Origin: Chrysomallon squamiferum | Lineage: Eukaryota > Mollusca > Gastropoda > Neomphalida > Peltospiridae | Direction: 5' to 3' | Length of the DNA stretch: 64,000 nucleotides | Assembly (NCBI GenBank): GCA_012295275.1 | Contig: CM022677.1 | Location: 3,913,053 to 3,977,052, forward strand | In this document: positions 50,101 through 61,748 of the stretch, piece after piece | Layout: each line of letters opens with the position of its first letter | Numbering within the stretch: the stretch's first letter is position 1 | Translations under genes and position numbers: made by a program | The notes under the pieces: generated by a model | The model's database searches: none | Told to the model about the DNA's origin: nothing | What the model saw: the letters and a program-made list of their open reading frames with translations, nothing else

Positions 50101-52198
50101 ATATATACATATTTAACTATTAGAATAATAAATAAATATTTAACTATTAGAATAATAAATAAATAACTGACTGTCTGAATAATAAATATTTAACTAGTAG
50201 AATGCTGGAGGTAGGTAATCTTACTCAAACTGACACAAGGCATACAATATACACTGTCTCCACAAATTTATATACAATGCCAATATCTGAATAACATTAG
50301 CCTGAAGTAATAAATAAAAAATATTAATGTTCTAACCTAAAATGGCCACTATACTTTTTTCCTTTTTTTTGCAAAACTATCTGGCAACCTTGACATGTAA
50401 AAGTGTTTTTTCACAATGAGGTTTTACTTCAAAACAGTGGCAGAATGTACAATTTATTAATAAACAGAAACTTTGTAGTAACATTTAATCTGATAATTTA
50501 GAAATAGATATAAATTTGGAACAGCATTTAGAATTTATACTTCTACATTTGTAGAACGGAATATATTTCAAGACTGGTAGGAATGTTCATGTATGAAAAT
50601 AAATAAGTTTTACCTTCACTGGTGTCACATACTGACCATCAGGTGTAACATCTCCAAATTTGTCTAACAAGTTCTCTCTGGGAATTCTGTACTGGTTCAA
50701 AGCTAGAAAACTGAAATTTAAAAAAAAAGAGAGAAAAATAAAGAATAATATTCAAAGCAAAATTTAATAGCTTGGTGTGAGAAAAAATCTAAATATTGGT
50801 ATTTAGTTTCCATTCTGACCCATATCTCTAAAACTGACATATCGAAGATCATGAATGTACTTTAGGTGAGAAAGTGAATAAAAACATCCGTACAGTTAAC
50901 TTGCTAAACTATCCCATATCAAAAAAAAAAATGTAAGTCTCACAGATAAATCTTTCTTTATTAAAACAATTCAGACAAAACACATCTATATTAAAGTTAT
51001 TTTAAAGGTATTTTTATCCATTCATACCCGTTGTCAAGACCATTCAGTCCTATTTTCTCACCCATGTCGCCTACAGTGACACCTGGTGGTAGAGTGTTTT
51101 TGGATCTTGTACAGGGACTACAAACATGTGCAGTCCGTGACAAACTTTGTCTGGTGTGTACAGCTGAGCATACACCAAGGCATGCGTAGCCGACTTTCCT
51201 AAATTCCCAATCCACATTTTTATTGCCTCGAAGTCTGGTGTGTTCAAAACAAATTCCTAAAAAAAAAAAAAAAAAAAAAAATTAATTTGTGCAAATTTAA
51301 AAAAGTCAAAAAAAAATGAAGACAGAACATTTATAATAAATGTAATTATGAACCTAGAATATTTATTAACAACAAATTCTGAAAATAAACTGTAATTGAA
51401 TGTATTTTGATAATAAATAATAAATCAAATTACAAACACAAAATTTCAATGAATTCTAAAAATAAAGATCTTTTTGTAATAAAGTAATATTACTGCAAAA
51501 AAATTTTTTTTAAATAATTTAGGAGAAAAAAAATAGAACTTTTGGTATTAAAGTTAAAATATACCATGTAATAAAATCTTATTTTTCCCAATACATCTTT
51601 AATTTTACAAGTGTAATTTTAATCCGATATATTTTGTGAATGTTTTATTCATTTTCATATTTAGAAAAGATGCAAGATACCTTTGTGACTGGGTCGTAGA
51701 CAGCTGTTGTTCTCACAGCTTTTGTGTTACTGCCATGACTGAACTCAGTCAACGCAAAACACCCGTAATGCTGTAAAACAGAAATATTTCCTCTGTGTGA
51801 TTTTATTATGAATAAAACTAAAAAAATTATCACTTCCAAAGCAGAAACATAACATTATCAATTTTTAACAAAAATTAGAATACAACTGAATAATATTTTG
51901 CTATAATAAATGGGATTTGCTATTAACTTTTTTCAAGTATTTGTGTTTGTATAAATGTATATCAGCCCTCTATAATGAAAATATTTGCATTTAAATATCT
52001 TCACAAAGTATATAAAATTTTAAATGCATTAAAATACTCTTCCAAAATCATTTTACAAGTGCTTTGAATATTTTGTCACTGACATAATTTGCTTCAGACC
52101 CATAGAGGAACAGTATTTATATATTTATATATTTAAATACATTTACAGATCAATATATCTGTATTTAAATACATTTCAATGTATTTGACTTTATATTT

Positions 52199-52259
<61 letters not shown>

Positions 52260-53507
52260 TATCCATCCTACCTCAAAACTTTTGATTTTTTCTAAAAGTT
52301 CCTCATGTCTGGCTGATCCCATAGATTGAATTGTACCTGCATACAACTGTGGTGACAGAAAATAAAATATAAATTTAAAAAGTCAAAGGGAGATAAACCT
52401 TCAGAAATTCAGTTTTCCACTTATTTAATTTATTAAATTTAACTATTACGACTTTATAAATTTATTATTCATACAAATAATTTGCATAAAATAAAATAAA
52501 TCATATTTTACTGTAAGAATTTTACACAATTACTACAGTATTCACCGATTCAAATATTGGTAAAAGATAAATGTATGGATATAACATATACATACAAATA
52601 AAAAAACAATTCTACAAGGAACATTTTTAAAATTATAATTGGGTTACAGACTTATAAAATGTTCTGACCACTTTCATTATTTTTAGGTATATTTTTATTT
52701 TGTCAATTATGCCATTAGACGAAATTAAAATATATCCAAGACTAATGAAAGTCAACTTTTATTTCATTATAAAAAAAAAGATGATAATAATATTTTACTA
52801 TGAGATACAACAATAAATTTAAAAAACATGTCTACCTGTCTGTTCAGCTGTATTTTGGTGGTCAGTGTTGGATCAAACATGTTGATTGTTTCAAAATGAA
52901 TCTCATGTTTCAGTGGGTTGGCAAATGCCTCTTCATCTGGTAAAAAGTTATATTTCTCTATGGCTCTACTTCTCTTAAAAGCAAGTTCACGTTTTTCTTC
53001 AAGCGACAGTGTATCAAAATCACGAGAAAACAATGGGTCTTTTTCCAGTGTACTCAATATTTTGTTCTGAAATTTAATGTCATAATTATTATTAAAATTG
53101 ATTAATTTATTATTATGCTTAATTATTTGTAATTATTGTTATTGTTGTTGTATATGTAGTGTAATTTTCTTTTCACTTATTTAATTTCAATGTTTCTGTT
53201 ATTTCATGTTAATCACTTAATGATTAAATAAAATTACATTTTCAGGAAAACGTTTTTCAAATAATGATAATAAATTAAATTTATTAAATAAGTAATTTTA
53301 TTTATTTATTTATTTTCATATTTCATATTTACTTATTTATTTATTAGTATTAATTTTTTAAACCTGAAACTGTAAAAGATCTTCTCCTGCTAAATGAAGT
53401 TTCATTAATTTCCAATCGAAAGACGATTTCTTTCTGTAAACATCGAGTGGTTCTGGAGAAAGGTCTTTAATTAAACGATTAACGTGAGATGTGTCATTCG
53501 CAGACAT
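47141..53507 (-). CDS. ACOX3: Peroxisomal acyl-CoA oxidase 3-like, 3' exons missing
   Basis: Oxidises branched or long acyl-CoA to the 2-enoyl-CoA with H2O2 formation in peroxisomes. Twelve exons: 53364-53507, 52836-53066, 52272-52346, 51681-51770, 51028-51256, 50614-50710, 49695-49874, 49120-49242, 48548-48668, 48194-48322, 47528-47638, 47141-47295; all borders are GT-AG and phases agree. The start ATG at 53505-53507 has A at -3. Family landmarks: [69 protein letters not shown] (with the catalytic Glu). ACOX3 is favoured over ACOX1/2 by the N-terminal pattern and by [10 protein letters not shown]. About 560 residues are encoded; the family is usually about 700. The last exon ends at IAYIE with a good GTGAGT donor, but the C-terminal helical part and any PTS1 are absent. 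Exon 5 has a one-base loss near 51097. The intron before exon 3 carries (CA)n at 52200-52259. Confidence 0.92.
49890..50212. repeat. Degenerate AT-rich tandem repeat in ACOX3 intron
   Basis: Copies of AATATTTAACTATTAGAATA with AATAAATAAA spacers, about ten units. Confidence 0.8.
51091..51104 (-). other. ACOX3: Frameshift site in ACOX3 exon 5
   Basis: Upstream the exon reads [10 protein letters not shown] in frame. Downstream the similarity ([18 protein letters not shown]) continues in another frame. The exon is 229 bases, whereas its phases require 230. A lost base in the A-run (T-run on the plus strand at 51097-51101) restores both. Confidence 0.85.
52200..52259. repeat. (CA)n microsatellite
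   Basis: About 29 perfect CA dinucleotides, 13 bases beyond the donor of ACOX3 exon 3. Confidence 0.98.
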
Positions 53508-53969
53508 TGTCTTCGTGATTTTTTCAGTAATGAGAGAGCTTATGCAAATTAATAAACAGGAACCTCTCTACAAGATTTGGTCAAGGTACAGAGGGCAGAC
53601 CCGGCTCTTTCGACTTGATAAAGCCAATCACATGTTCGAAATGTTGATCAACTTAGTATCCATGCATTGGTATTAGGGGTAAATTTTTAGTGTGCTTTTT
53701 AAAAACATTATCTTATTACTTAAACAATTCTTTTAAAATTAATCATTAACGAATCACTATAGTTTCCATGTTACATGATTTAAAAAAAATGTGTTACACA
53801 ATATTTATAGTATATTCTCAATGGGAACTATTTCTTATGTTTATTCTTCCGTTTTGGTGTTGAGAGGTTTTGACAACACTGCTATTTTAGCACATGTTGC
53901 AGACGGATTTTTGGAAATTATTTTTGACAACAGAACAGCACGTTTTTTTCAGGTTTGATTTTATTGACA
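53508..53969. promoter_or_regulatory. Putative bidirectional promoter, ACOX3 / AACS
   Basis: 462 bases separate the two divergent start codons. Visible elements: octamer ATGCAAAT at 53542-53549 and CCAAT box CCAATCA at 53624-53630. TTTTTTTCAG ending at 53952 looks like an acceptor, so AACS may have an upstream non-coding exon. No TATA box stands out. Function is inferred from the head-to-head arrangement. Confidence 0.5.
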
Positions 53970-56062
53970 ATGGATGCTGCACTCGATGACAACCCACGTG
54001 TGATGTGGGAACCGAACAAAAACAGACGTACAAAAATGGATAGACTAAAAGAAAGAATAAACGAGCAGTTTGGTGTGAAATTGGGTAAGACCACTTTCTG
54101 TCAATGTGTCATTTTCACAAGTTTCAGTTTAACTTTCAGCTTGTTTATTATAAATTGACAGCTGTCACAACTTTAAGCAGCGTATGTGAGAGATGTAGGA
54201 AATATAAAATAAAATAAATAAATAAAAATAAAACATAAAATAAAATTAAAAAAATTAAAATCATATTGAATGCTTATTTTCAAGACAGAGCGATGAACTC
54301 CATAGAAGTTTACGTAATTCTGAATGTTATGTTCTAAATATATCTTAATAATGTATTTCTTAATATATGAAATATAATTTACTATGTTCAGTAAATATAA
54401 AATGAAATCAAAACTTATACATTTGTTTATTCAGTTGTATGGGATAAAGATGGTATTTGTATATAAGTATGAATATATATTATGTCACCAATCCTCAGTT
54501 AAACTTCCTTTTTGAAATCTTGAAAACAACCAGGTAATGTCACTACTTACATCATTCTTGTGTGTTTTAAATACTGAATAAAAAATTGACAAGAACATAA
54601 TAATTTCAGAAATATGGCCATGCTAAATTACAGCTAAGGTGAGCAAGTTGTATAGGTTGGAGAAACATTTGTGAAAGTTTTGGGACATACATGTCAGTTG
54701 AAGAAGAAAATAATAATAACAGTAATAAGAATCTTTTGAGATAAAGAATTATATAACATATTTTGAATACATAAAGTGGCATAAGGGCTTATCTAAAAAC
54801 AATGTACAATTATGTAATATATTGTAAAATATTTTATTCATTTAATATTTAATACTTTTCAGTTATTAAGAGTTAAAATATTCCTTTGATTTCAGAAACA
54901 TATCAACAGTTCCATCGATGGTCATGTGATCACTATGCAGATTTTTGGGAGCAGACATGGAAATTCACAAAAATTGTCCATTCTAAGACATATGATGAAG
55001 TGAGTAATTCATTCATTTATACTGCAATATCAACTTCTCATATTCATCATTTTCATCCCTTTACAGAACATCTGGTATTTTTCCATTCCAATAAAAACCA
55101 ATGGTCACGTCTGGTCAAAACCAATTTTTGTTAATAAAATTCTATAACAAAAAACCCTTTCTACTTATAATTTTGTGTCTCACACATTTTCTCAAAGATG
55201 CAACAAATATTTTTGTTTCCTTTTATATATTAATACTTGGTGATTTCTATAACCTGCATTCACATAATTCATTCTGTACAAACATATACAATTTTCAGGT
55301 GATTGACAAAACCAAAAGTATTGCTGACATACCTGAGTGGTTTCATGGGGCAAGGCTTAATTTTGCTGAAAATCTTTTACGATACAGAGATGATAGGACA
55401 GCTATTTATGCAACAGGTAAAATTTGTATATCTACATACTCTCTTTCCTTTTTTTAATAAGATATTTATACTAACTTTTATTTTGTCTGAATTTTGAAAT
55501 TTGTAAAGATTAATCACAATTTACATATAAGAGATCATGTTTATACAAGCATTAATAAATATTTAATAATTGGTAGTATATATGTGATAATGGATTTACT
55601 AATGTTTAACATGGGTTTAAATTTTGTTATACAAAATCTTCAGTTTAAATATATCTTAAATTATTTTGTTGCAAAAGTTTTAATTCCAGATGCCCATTTG
55701 CTCATATTTCTCATTTTAGTTTCTTGCAATCAACTGTTCAGATATCAACTTGTTATTAAACATCAATGATTAAGATTAGTCAGCATCACTTATCAAAATT
55801 ATGAAAATAAAACATTCCTAATAATCTTCAATAACAAAATGTTCATTCTTTTGTTTTTCCACACATATATGCACAGTAAGGAAGTTAATAATATTTGTGT
55901 GTTTATGAACATTTTAGCAGATAATAATATACCGGTGTTTATTTGTAGGAGAAGGAAGGTCAGAGATCAAGAAGAAGACTTTCTCCGAGTTGTACAAGTC
56001 TGTTGCTAGGTATGCATCAGCCATGAAGAAAATGGGAATTGAGAAGGGGGACAGAGTTGTAG
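53970..56062 (+). CDS. AACS: Acetoacetyl-CoA synthetase, N-terminal exons only
   Basis: Cytosolic enzyme that activates acetoacetate to acetoacetyl-CoA with ATP, feeding ketone-body carbon into sterol and fatty-acid synthesis. Four exons with matching phases: 53970-54084, 54896-54999, 55299-55416, 55949-56062. The start has a good context (ACAATGG). Residues 1-150 match the family N-terminus: [18 protein letters not shown], then [20 protein letters not shown] (the acyl-CoA synthetase N-terminal region), [20 protein letters not shown] and [14 protein letters not shown]. The usual length is about 670 residues. The ATP-binding P-loop, adenylation core and C-terminal domain exons are not found after 56062 even though its donor (GTAAGT) is intact. 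What follows is 2.6 kb of non-coding sequence and then an unrelated gene. A CACGTG E-box lies within the first exon. Confidence 0.92.
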
Positions 56063-58702
56063 GTAAGTTCTTACACAACTCATTTTTCTTCATTATTGAA
56101 ACCAGTAGTAAAAGGATCGTTAAACTTGTTTCATCAAGGACTGATCTATTTTGTTGAAATATTTTCTCATTTTGCACAACCAGTAAAGTTCTGTATTAAA
56201 GGTTTTAGTGAACACTGCATTATTAGTAAGAAATTTTATAGAATTGCTTATATTTGCCATAAAAAGTAAATCATCTTGTTTTTTCTTGTGATTTTTTTTT
56301 TTTTTTTTTTTTTTTTAGTATTATTGAAAGAGACTTTATTTTGCATAAACAGTTATCTTAATTTTCATGTACGAACAAAATAAAAACATGATCTGTGTCC
56401 CTGATTAATGAGCTGGTTATCCGACATTGAGGACGAAAAAAAAAGTTGTCTATGGCACAGAATTCTTAAAAGGGACCTATTTCAAACTAGTATAGTTATA
56501 AACAAATTTTTTATTATGGATGAATAAATTTACATAATCAAGCAAGATGTCAGTGTATTTAGTATGTAAATTAACAATAACAATACAATCACTTGAATTA
56601 CAAAATTCAATTATTTAGGAAGCTATTCTAGTTTATAATAATTGAAGGATCACTTAAACTTTTGCATTAATTATATTTAAATATATTTAATGGATAGTTA
56701 TATGGTAGCATCTGCTCTTTATACAATGTTATTCTGACAATTGTGAGAACATAAATTAAACACCATCTGTGTGTGTTACATGAAAACCTGGCCAAGACTG
56801 AAACTAAATCTTCACTGTATTGTTGAAGTAGAAACACAGCCTGTACATAATGTGCTTGTCATTTCCAATTAGGCTAATGTTTTTGGCATTTTACACTGTT
56901 ACATTCATGTCCTTTCCAAAATCCTTTTTGTGAATATGCATGGCAAACATATACAATATCCATTTAACTGCTATTATTTTGCTGAATAGTAGATTTTATC
57001 TTTCAATGCCAGTATTATTATGATGGACGTGACATAAATGACAGTCTGTAGAGATAACATCATATATACATATATATATTTTTTTTTCTATACCATAATA
57101 TATGCTAAGCTGAAATGAAAAAATCTATTTCTAAAACATGCATTATTATCAGGATTTAAAAATAAGGTGACCAGGATATATGTGTTACAAGTTTAAAAAA
57201 AAAAACTATGATTATAACTAATTAAATAAAACATTAAACAATTTTCTATTTTTTTATTGTTTTTTAAACATTTCTTTTCTTTTTTTTTCTTCTATAAAAT
57301 GTTAATCTATTTACCCTAATGTTAACCACATAGGAATTTATAGCAATTTATCTTTTAAAATCTGTTTAAAATTCTATTAAATATTTTACAAGCTTATAAA
57401 AATAATTAATACTGGTTATTGATGTAAAGAAGAATATGTGAAGTGTTTTTCATATAATCAACATGGTACAAAGATACTCGTAAAGAAAGAAGATGACTTA
57501 GTGATAAGTTGTAGGTGAGATGTGTGTCTGTAGATAAATCAGTTGTCTTACTGATGTCTATGTGAGATGAGATATGTGTAAGTGGCTGTGTTGATAAAAT
57601 GAACAGAAACACACACACTATAGATATATAAATTATGTACAATAAAACACTGAAAGATGTTTAACTATCTTTGATGTGATGCATGGCTATATATGAACAG
57701 TAAGACATCTTTACCATATTTTAAACAGTACTGGAAAAAAAGTGTGGTCCCTGGTGCTGTCTGCTAAAAACCACATTGTTATGTTAGAAGATCAGTTAGG
57801 AAGAAGACATTACTACATTTCAGTTGACTAGAACTTGTAGAAGCTGGTAACTGGGACTTGATCACAGAACATAGCAGTTTTGAATGAAGAGATTAACCAT
57901 TATGTCGCAGACTGGTCTGTTGTTTCTGCAGTAGAAAAGTATGAATGAATAGTTGCAACATTCTAATGTACGTGACACAAACATGAAAATAATGTTTTAT
58001 TATTTCAGAAATAAAGTTACATACAAGGAGTTACATATAATGTTACATATCAAAGATCTCTAGCTAATTTAAAAAAAAAAGAACCCATACATGGCAGCTG
58101 TGGATTTTCATTCTGTGATTCATGTTTACAGGATAACCAGAGAGGTACTGAGTCAGCCATAATGGTGTTTTCCTTCCTTTTCTATTTATATATAGCAGAA
58201 ATTAGGAAGTGTTTAGTTAAAGAATATGAAACAGTTACATATATTTTGACATATGTGTCAAGTGGCACTATGAATAACACCGCAGTTACAAATAACGTCT
58301 GATATTTGAAACTCACTCTTACTGTTATTTTTAGTTTTAAATAAAAGAACCAATCTAGACTACTTTCTTTTAGTTATGTTATGAAGGCACTTCTGACAAA
58401 TGTAATATATATATATATATATATATATATCTATGAGAGAGAAAGAAAGACGTGTGAATATACATAAATTTTAAGATGATATGACTACATACGTACATGT
58501 ATACAAATGTACATACTATGTATGTATGTATTTATATTCACAGTCATATTTTTTTTAAACTTAAAAACATTTTAAACTTGATGAAAAATACATATTTATC
58601 TTCATTAGCACATTGTTTTATTTTATTTCACCTCAAGATCAAAAAAAAAAAAAGAAAAAAAAAAAACTTGTTTATTAAGTTCCCAGTATTAACTTTCAAC
58701 AG
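56063..58702. other. Non-coding stretch between AACS and CUEDC1 fragments
   Basis: AT-rich, with poly-T at 56289-56318, (AT)n at about 58405-58431 and an A-rich tract at 58639-58668. I searched for further AACS exons (for example a glycine/serine/threonine-rich P-loop) and for a CUE-domain exon and saw neither. If the assembly is right, the AACS-to-CUEDC1 transition lies here. Confidence 0.55.
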
Positions 58703-61700
58703 GACAGTTCCCCTACAGTGGAAAAACTCAGCTCACCTCATCCTATTGAAGACTCACCTCCACCATATTCTGAAGCGATTCAGTCGTCACAGATGTTGCT
58801 AGGAGCAACAGGGTCTGCAAAGAAGCCGAGCATGAAGAAGAGACCTTTGGAACCGGCAGCCAGTCATTTACTGGACATGGGCATCGATGAACTTGCCCTG
58901 TCCAACACTGAACCAAAGACTGCCGTTTCACCCTGGAGCAGCCCCATCTCTTCACTCAGTCAGCCTCGGTACTCACACAAGTCAACAAAAAAACCTTCAT
59001 ACAGAAACTGGAATCCTCCGTTACTTGGGACTCTGCCCGACGACTTTCTGAGGCTATCTCCAGCTGTGTCACACCTGGTGAAGTGGACATCATCATCATC
59101 ATCCAGTTCTCACGAGAAGAGTCACCATCGAAAACTATCTTCAAAATCAATGGTATGTGGTGTTGTCCATTTTTAGTTGTGTTTACATTACTTATTAATT
59201 TTTATTTTATTTTTTCTATGCAGAAACAGTTCTAGTACTATTTAAAATCAATACTATTTAAATGATCAATACATTTTTTTTTTTAATGCAGAGTTGAAGA
59301 AGCATGTAGGAGATTTTTATTTTCAGACACATTACAATATACTAGAAAGCTTGGATTTGTGAAAATTAATTCTTGAATCCTATGATAAAGGGTTATTTAT
59401 TGCTCATAAACATTCACTTGAGAATATTCTCATATTGATAAAATAATACATACAGTTTAAATTTATAAAAATTATAACATCTCAACTATGTTTTTAATCT
59501 CGTTTATGTAAAATCAGTTCTATATTGACTGGCTTTTTTTTATAACTAATCTTTGATTTTTTTCAGAGTTAGAATTTAGACTGCTTATTTTAATTTATAA
59601 AACATAGTTTGCAGATGCATAAGGTTATGTATTTTATAAACTCTAAAATACGTGGTTATTTTTTCTTCAGATTTTATCAGCTCATGATTTCAGCACTGGC
59701 ATGCTGCAGGAGAAGATGAAGGAAAATGAGCGACACAGAAAACTTGCGTCGTGTGACATTGATCCCGAACTGGCGCAGTATCTTGAAGATGAGCGACTTG
59801 CCATAATGTTTCAAAACAGCGAATTCTTACAAGAACTTCGTGATGATGAAGACTTCATGAACACATTAGAAAGTGGTAGATAGTGCTGTTTATTTTACTA
59901 CAGAAACTGTGATATATCTGTTACATAAAATATTTTTTGTAGTGAAATTCCTCAGTGAAGGATAAACATTCTTAAATTAATAGTTTTTTTTCCAAGAATA
60001 ACTTGCTTCCCCAAAACAATGGCACCACCCCTCAAAAAACACTCTAAAAACATTAATTCAATGATAAAAAATAAAAATAAATATTGTCAAGTACAAAAAT
60101 ACAACTCTAGAGAGCATTATATAACAAACTATAAATAAATACAGTTATGTTCCATTTCCTTTTTTTTTTTTTTTTTTTTTTTTCCAGATCTAATGAGCAC
60201 ATCTGGTTTTGAACTCAAGACACCATCAACTCCAGAAAAAGAAGGTAAATTTAAAAAATGTATGAACATAACTTAATTAGCACTACAGAAAGCAGAAATA
60301 AAAAAAACGTTTGGTCATGTTAAAATAGCAGAAGAAACTGCCTGTTGATATCTGCACTATTTAAGTTTTCCGTACCTGCAATGATGAAAGTTGAGTGAAG
60401 TATACAATGTGTATAATGATTCATGTTACAGCAATGATAGAAGGTTATGGTACAGACAGACAGGACACTTTGGAAGCATTTCCTTTCAGTCAGCAGTTAC
60501 CCAAGTCTGAAGATGAAGATGCAGAGTTAAGGAGAAAACTTCGACATATGGGAAAAGGTAATAAACAAATTTTCTTTATGATGACATTCCTAGGCAATAT
60601 TTTGTTATTATTATTTATTTATTTTTTGGAATGTTGGCTTTTTGCCTTTTCGTGCATTATTTTAGTGCTTTTGAAAAATAAAATAAACAAAAGATTTACT
60701 TATTTTTTAGCTTCAAGAAAACAGTTTGCTGCTCTTGCAAGAAGATTTTTCTCCAGAAAGAAAAATAAAACATCAAAACAAATGTATCCTTGATCTTAAA
60801 AAAAAAATAAAAAAATATCATTTTATTATTTTTGGTGTGGGGGGGGGACTTTTCTTTATATACACAAAAATAATGTTGCTTATTTTTAAAATAATTCAGT
60901 TTTCACTTAACTTTTGAAAGTTTGAAAGAGAAGCTGGCCCCGTCGATGATGAACCTGCTTGACGCAGAGACGTACGTACGACGACACAGACGAGCCACAG
61001 AGTGAGGAAGTCACATACAACTCAGAGGAAACATCGGTGAGGCCTTTCACTAATTATTACACAGGAAACAAAGTATGTCAGTGAACCTAGCTCTGCAGTG
61101 ACTCTACACTCCTTGTTTACATCAGATACAGAAGTGTTTGTGTACGTTTGTGTGTGGGTGTGTTTGTATGAATGTGTTTTTGTGTGTGTGTATATGTTTA
61201 TATATCTGTTTGTTTGTATGTGTATCTATATATGTGTGTGTGTGTGTGTTTAGATATGTCTGTATGTGGGTGTATGTGTATTTTTATCTACATGTCTAAC
61301 TGTTTGTATGTGTATCTGTATATATGTATGTTTGTGTGTGTGTGTTTAGATATGTCTGTGTGTTTTTGAGTGTATCTGTATGTGGGTGTATGTGTATTTT
61401 TATCTATATGTCTGTTTTTGTGCATATCTTCATGTTTGTATATGTGTAATTATATGTACATACATATTTCTACCTGCATTATTAATAACTAATGGTTTAT
61501 TAAAACATAGGTAACAACTTGCAACTCCTGTGTTATTAATTACAGGTTTTCATGAAAACAGAATATTTTATCAACAAACAGTTAAATATAGTTAATTTTA
61601 AATGGTTATTTAATTCAGTTTTTTTCTCTCTCTCTCTCCTCAGTCAGACACAATAAACTCAGTACCGAGTTATCGGACAGTTCAACAACCAATGTATGAA

Positions 61701-61748
61701 CCAGACACTCTGATTACTTACAACCCAGACAAATCTCACATGGTTTAA
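58703..61748 (+). CDS. CUEDC1: CUE domain-containing protein 1-like, 3' exons
   Basis: Seven plus-strand exons with consistent phases and GT-AG borders: 58703-59152, 59671-59875, 60188-60244, 60432-60557, 60711-60783, 60921-61036, 61644-61748, ending in TAA at 61746-61748. CUEDC1-type landmarks: proline/serine-rich DSPPPYSEAIQ, YRNWNPPLLGTLPDDFLRL, the coiled DPELAQYLEDERLAIMFQNS-EFLQEL segment, and ELRRKLRHMGK joined to ASRKQFAALARRFFSRKK. The C-terminus is NPDKSHMV. The ubiquitin-binding CUE domain, N-terminal in the family, is not in the window, so this is the 3' part only. The exon at 60921-61036 carries a 4-base tandem duplication that breaks the frame. Family function is poorly defined; a role in ubiquitin binding would rest on the missing domain. 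Confidence 0.87.
60971..60980 (+). other. CUEDC1: 4-bp duplication frameshift in CUEDC1 exon
   Basis: CGTACGTACG. Removing one CGTA unit joins MMNLLDAETY to DDTDEPQSEEVTYNSEETS and restores phase 0 at the donor at 61036. With it, translation hits TGA at about 61003. Confidence 0.8.
61130..61480. repeat. GT/TATG-rich low-complexity tract in CUEDC1 intron
   Basis: Loosely repeated blocks around ATATGTCTGT and GTGGGTGTATGTG. Confidence 0.85.

Noticed and set aside
53955-54158. Alternative upstream start for AACS
   Set aside because: The extension begins at TTG. The ATG at 53970 has a strong context and fits the family N-terminus.
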